This document shows positions 61,189 to 64,000 of a stretch of 64,000 nucleotides of DNA, piece by piece. Positions within the stretch are counted from its first letter, which is position 1. Each line of letters opens with the position of its first letter. This DNA is from Planotetraspora thailandica (GTDB taxonomy: Bacteria > Actinomycetota > Actinomycetes > Streptosporangiales > Streptosporangiaceae), in assembly GCF_016863335.1 (NCBI RefSeq), contig NZ_BOOR01000031.1, positions 124,001-188,000 on the forward strand. The letters run 5' to 3'. Both the position numbers and the translations under genes were made by a program. The notes beneath the pieces are model-generated. The model had not been told where the DNA came from. It ran no database searches and saw only the letters and a program-made list of their open reading frames with translations.

Positions 61189-61212
61189 AAACGCGACTGG
61201 ATCTGACCCCGG
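61189..61212. repeat. 24-bp direct repeat, copy 2
   Basis: Identical to the copy at 60363-60386; following bases differ after the shared CCCCGG. Confidence 0.9.
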
Positions 61213-61317
61213 AACGCGAACGCCCCATATTCCTTGTTCATGGGAGCTGGGGGCGCTGCGTCACGGCAGCCAGGGCATCAGCCGGCGGGCGGCGTCTCGA
61301 CGAGCCGCCCTCCTCAC

Positions 61318-61542
61318 CTAGTCCCGGAGTCCGTACTGGGATTCGACGAAGTACTCCGGCTCGAAATCCTCTCCGAGATCCTCCAGACGAACCTCGTGGC
61401 CAGAGGCCGGAAGTCGTCCTTCGCTCAACTCCTCTGGCCCGTGCAGGGATAGCTGGCACACGTTGCAGGCGAAGGCTTGCGGAGAGAGCGCGACAGACCA
61501 GCCGAGCCGAGCGACCCCCTTTACATCGTAGATTTCTAAAGG
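61318..61542 (-). pseudogene. C-terminal gene fragment without a start codon
   Basis: A 74-codon minus-strand frame reading ..PQAFACNVCQLSLHGPEELSEGRLP and ..DFEPEYFVESQYGLRD to the TAG at 61318-61320. The CxxC pair followed by an acidic tail resembles the zinc-ribbon C-termini of many hypothetical actinobacterial proteins. It is bounded upstream by the ATPase stop codon and has no start, so it is a leftover of a deleted gene. The remaining 61213-61317 shows nothing. Confidence 0.5.
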
Positions 61543-63204
61543 TCACACTCCCAAAGGGGTAGGCGGCGGCGCCGCCCGGGTCGTCAGGCGCGGGATCGCG
61601 GCGAGCAGTTCTCGGGTGTAGTCATGCTGCGGATCGGTGAAAACGTTGCGCACGTCTCCGGACTCCAGCACTGTCCCATCCCGCATCACCATCACCCTGT
61701 CACTGGCGTGGTAGACGACGCCCAGGTCGTGGGAGATGAACAGATACGCCACCCGCAGTCGTTCCTGCAGGTCGGCGAGCAGGTCGAGGATCTGCGCCTG
61801 CACCGAGACGTCCAGCGCGGACACCGGCTCATCGCAGACGATGACCTCCGGCTCGGCCGCCAGCGCCCGGGCGATGGCCACCCGCTGCCGCTGCCCACCG
61901 GACAGCTCCAGCGGCCTCCGCCGCAGGTAACCGGCGTCGAGCGCGACCATCTCGAGCAGCTCGACGGTGCGGTCCCTGCGGCGGGCGCCGCGTGGGTAAC
62001 CGGCGACGCCGAGCGCCTCACCGATGACTCGGTCCACCGTGTAGCGCGGGTCGAAGGAACTGAGCGGATCCTGGTACACGATCTGCAGCCGACGCCGATG
62101 AGCGCGCCGCTGCTCGGGGGTCAGGGCGGTCCACGCGGTGCCGTCGACGAGCACCTCGCCGGCGTCCGGCGTCTCCATGCCGAGCAGCAGCCGGGCGGTG
62201 GTGCTTTTGCCGGAGCCGGACTCCCCCACAATGCCCAGCGTCTCGCCGGCCCGCAGGGTCAGCGAGACGTCCTTCACCGCGACCCGCGCGACGCCGTCCG
62301 GTCCGGGGAACGACTTGCGCAGCCCGACGGCGGCCAGAACGGGTTTCCCGTCCGGCTCCGAGGCGGGGTTCGGGTCCTGTACGGAGGCCGAAGCCGCGGG
62401 TCGCTCCACTGCGGACAGCCGAGTGCCCTTCGCGTGCGCGGACGGCACTGCCGCGAGCAGCGCCTTGGTGTACGGGTGCTGCGGATCCTGCAACACCGCG
62501 TCGGTGGTGCCTGTCTCAACGATCCGGCCGGATTTCATGACCGCGACCCGGTCGGCCAGCCGGGCCACCACGGCCAGATCATGGCTGACGACCAGCAGTC
62601 CGCTGTGGTTGCCCTTGAGCGAGCCGAGCAGATCGAGCACCTGCAGGGCCACGGTCGCGTCCAGCGCGGTGGTCGGCTCATCCGCGAGCAGCAGTTCCGG
62701 TTCGCACGCGATCGCGGACGCGATGAGCGCCCGCTGGCGGAGCCCGCCGGACAGCTGGTGCGGATACTGAGCGGCCCGCACCTCGGGCTCCGGCACCCCG
62801 ACGGAGTCCAGCAGTTCGCGGACCCGCGCGGCCCGCGCGGCCCGGTTCATCGTGGTGTGCAGTGCCAGGGGGTCGGCGATTTCCCGGCCCACCGGCCGCA
62901 GCGGGTCGAGCGAGGCCATCGCGTCCTGGAGCACGAACCCGATCCGCGCCCCGCGCACCCGCCGCCATGTCCGGTCGGTGAACCCGGTGACGTCGGTGCC
63001 GTCGAAGCGCAACCGGTCGGCGTGAACGCGGGCGCCGTACCCCGGGAGGCCGACGAGCGTACGGGTCGTCACGCTCTTTCCCGAGCCCGACTCCCCCACC
63101 AGCGCAAGGCACTCCCCGCGCTCCAGCGTGAAGGAGACTCCGTCGACGACCGAGGTGCCGTTGAATGCGACCTTCAGCCCGGCGACCTCGAGCAGGCTGG
63201 TCAT
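61543..63204 (-). CDS. Double ATP-binding protein of a peptide/nickel-type ABC transporter
   Basis: A 553-residue polypeptide joining DppD-like and DppF-like ATPases. First half: Walker A LVGESGSGKSVTTRT, signature QLSGGLRQRALIASAIA, Walker B LLADEPTTALD, HPYTKALLAAVPS. Second half from about residue 290: IVGESGSGKSTTARLLLG, QIVYQDPLSSFDPRY, LSGGQRQRVAIARALA, VCDEPVSALD, and DYTRELLAAIP. Both sites look intact. Start ATG 63204 overlaps the permease by ATGA. This belongs to a second importer, distinct from the one at 44037-49530; its substrate (peptide, nickel or opine) is undetermined. Confidence 0.93.
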   Translation of the reverse strand: MTSLLEVAGLKVAFNGTSVVDGVSFTLERGECLALVGESGSGKSVTTRTLVGLPGYGARVHADRLRFDGTDVTGFTDRTWRRVRGARIGFVLQDAMASLDPLRPVGREIADPLALHTTMNRAARAARVRELLDSVGVPEPEVRAAQYPHQLSGGLRQRALIASAIACEPELLLADEPTTALDATVALQVLDLLGSLKGNHSGLLVVSHDLAVVARLADRVAVMKSGRIVETGTTDAVLQDPQHPYTKALLAAVPSAHAKGTRLSAVERPAASASVQDPNPASEPDGKPVLAAVGLRKSFPGPDGVARVAVKDVSLTLRAGETLGIVGESGSGKSTTARLLLGMETPDAGEVLVDGTAWTALTPEQRRAHRRRLQIVYQDPLSSFDPRYTVDRVIGEALGVAGYPRGARRRDRTVELLEMVALDAGYLRRRPLELSGGQRQRVAIARALAAEPEVIVCDEPVSALDVSVQAQILDLLADLQERLRVAYLFISHDLGVVYHASDRVMVMRDGTVLESGDVRNVFTDPQHDYTRELLAAIPRLTTRAAPPPTPLGV

Positions 63205-64000
63205 GCGGTTCTCCCTTCGGAGCGGCGGCGCAGTTCGCGGCCGAGCACGGTGATGGACAGCACGGTCAGCGTGATCGTCACGCTGGGCACGGCCACCAGG
63301 AACCAGTCGTTGGAGATGTACTGCAGGCCGTTGGAGAGCATGTCGCCCCACTCGGCCGCCGGCGGCTCCGCGCCCAACCCCAGAAAGCTCAGCGCCGCGC
63401 CCGCGCTGATCGCGCTGCCGACCCCGATGGTGGACAGCACCAGCACCGGCCGGATCGCGTTCGGCAGAACGTGCCGCCAGATCACCGTGGAACGTCGTAT
63501 GCCCAGCCCCGCGGCCGCCTCGACGAAGGTGGAGCGGCGCACGATGTGCGTCTGTGCCCGCACGATCCTCGCGTACGACGGGATGCCGGCGAACGCGACG
63601 GCGAAGATCGCATTGGTGCTGCCCGCGCCGGCCAGCGTGATGACCACCAGCGCCAGCAGCAGCTCCGGTATGGACAGCACCACATCGATCAGCCGCATGA
63701 CGATGCTCTCGGTCAACCGGCTCCCCAGCCCGGCGATCAGGCCCAGGAGAGTGCCGCCGGTGATCGCGATCGCCGTCGCGCCCAACCCCATCACCAGCGA
63801 GGGGCGGGCCCCATAGACCATACGGCTGAGCACGTCCCGGCCGGACTCGTCGGTTCCGAGCAGGTGACTGCCGCCGGGCGGCAGGAAGGCCCCCTCGGTA
63901 CCGATCTCCAAGGGGTCGTGCGGCGCCAGCAGCTGTGGCACGAGGGCCGCGACCACGACGGCCGCCACGAACAGCCCGGCCAAGATCAGCCCGGGGCTCA
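63201..64000 (-). CDS. ABC transporter permease (DppC/NikC type), 5' end outside window
   Basis: At least 266 residues of a DppC-like permease, open to the window edge. Visible are LLGTDESGRDVLSRMVYGARPSLVMGLG, the coupling loop AAAGLGIRRSTVIWRHVLPNAIRPV, and helices on both sides. A TTG at 63983 is in frame, but the reading frame and hydrophobic sequence continue upstream, so the gene is treated as partial. It feeds the double ATPase gene through a 4-bp overlap. Confidence 0.92.
   Translation of the reverse strand, partial: SPGLILAGLFVAAVVVAALVPQLLAPHDPLEIGTEGAFLPPGGSHLLGTDESGRDVLSRMVYGARPSLVMGLGATAIAITGGTLLGLIAGLGSRLTESIVMRLIDVVLSIPELLLALVVITLAGAGSTNAIFAVAFAGIPSYARIVRAQTHIVRRSTFVEAAAGLGIRRSTVIWRHVLPNAIRPVLVLSTIGVGSAISAGAALSFLGLGAEPPAAEWGDMLSNGLQYISNDWFLVAVPSVTITLTVLSITVLGRELRRRSEGRTA

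Noticed and set aside
61234-61452. Small plus-strand gene near the end of the window
   Set aside because: No ribosome site or motif; the opposite strand carries the more protein-like CxxC fragment.

Overview
The window is very GC-rich, densely coded DNA from a filamentous actinobacterium. Support comes from the many GTG starts, 4-base ATGA/GTGA gene overlaps, F420/LLM-class oxidoreductases, an RskA-type anti-sigma factor, a DUF5999-like small protein and hairpin terminators that mostly lack U-tracts. The gene content recalls Streptosporangiales (Nonomuraea-like), but that placement is inference. No rRNA, complete tRNA or CRISPR array was seen.

Layout. 1-2300: the end of a ChvE/MmsB-type sugar ABC operon, closed by a strong terminator. 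2312-6585: a minus-strand operon of DUF4331 protein, TPR protein and a histidine-rich NicO metal transporter. 6988-9723: a MerR regulator divergent from an LLM oxidoreductase, then a GcdH-like acyl-CoA dehydrogenase. 10044-13108: an ECF sigma/anti-sigma pair and a TetR-esterase pair. 13340-17643: transaldolase, a DsbA-fold protein, a cupin, a PIG-L deacetylase with a leaderless-type promoter, and an HD hydrolase. 17919-20867: a large LLM/FAD two-domain fusion oxidoreductase and a MarR regulator. 21130-25811: secreted S15 peptidase, a second ECF sigma gene with a membrane partner, a small secreted protein, a hemerythrin and a short KOW/CarD-like protein.

25960-29640 is an integration scar. It holds two 3' fragments of tRNA-Gly(CCC), each preceded at exactly 121 bp by the same 21-bp repeat, orphan small genes, an IS110-family transposase, and the 3' part of another (Lys-like) tRNA.

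30060-53064 is the most interesting part: a catabolic locus of about 20 kb, mostly minus strand with overlapping genes. It encodes a dipeptide/oligopeptide ABC importer, six or more peptidase or amidohydrolase families (isoaspartyl peptidase, D-aminopeptidase DppA, M20, renal-type dipeptidase, DUF885, creatininase-like, aspartoacylase-like) and a four-enzyme route. That route is methylaspartate ammonia-lyase, CaiB/BaiF CoA-transferase, MaoC hydratase and CitE-type lyase. It could take 3-methylaspartate through mesaconate and mesaconyl-CoA to citramalyl-CoA and then acetyl-CoA plus pyruvate. An Lrp/AsnC regulator sits inside the locus. A divergent pair, an unusual ketopantoate-reductase/amidase fusion and a zinc-type dehydrogenase, flanks it. 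Import and breakdown of peptides containing D-, iso- or beta-methyl-aspartyl residues is my inference.

53143-64000: small conserved genes, a second LLM/FAD fusion with an alpha/beta hydrolase and a divergent MarR, then another scar. This scar has a frameshifted ctaD fragment, a truncated serine recombinase behind a 30-bp palindrome, and a perfect 24-bp direct repeat around a hypothetical gene. The window ends in the start of a second peptide/nickel-type ABC transporter with a double ATPase.
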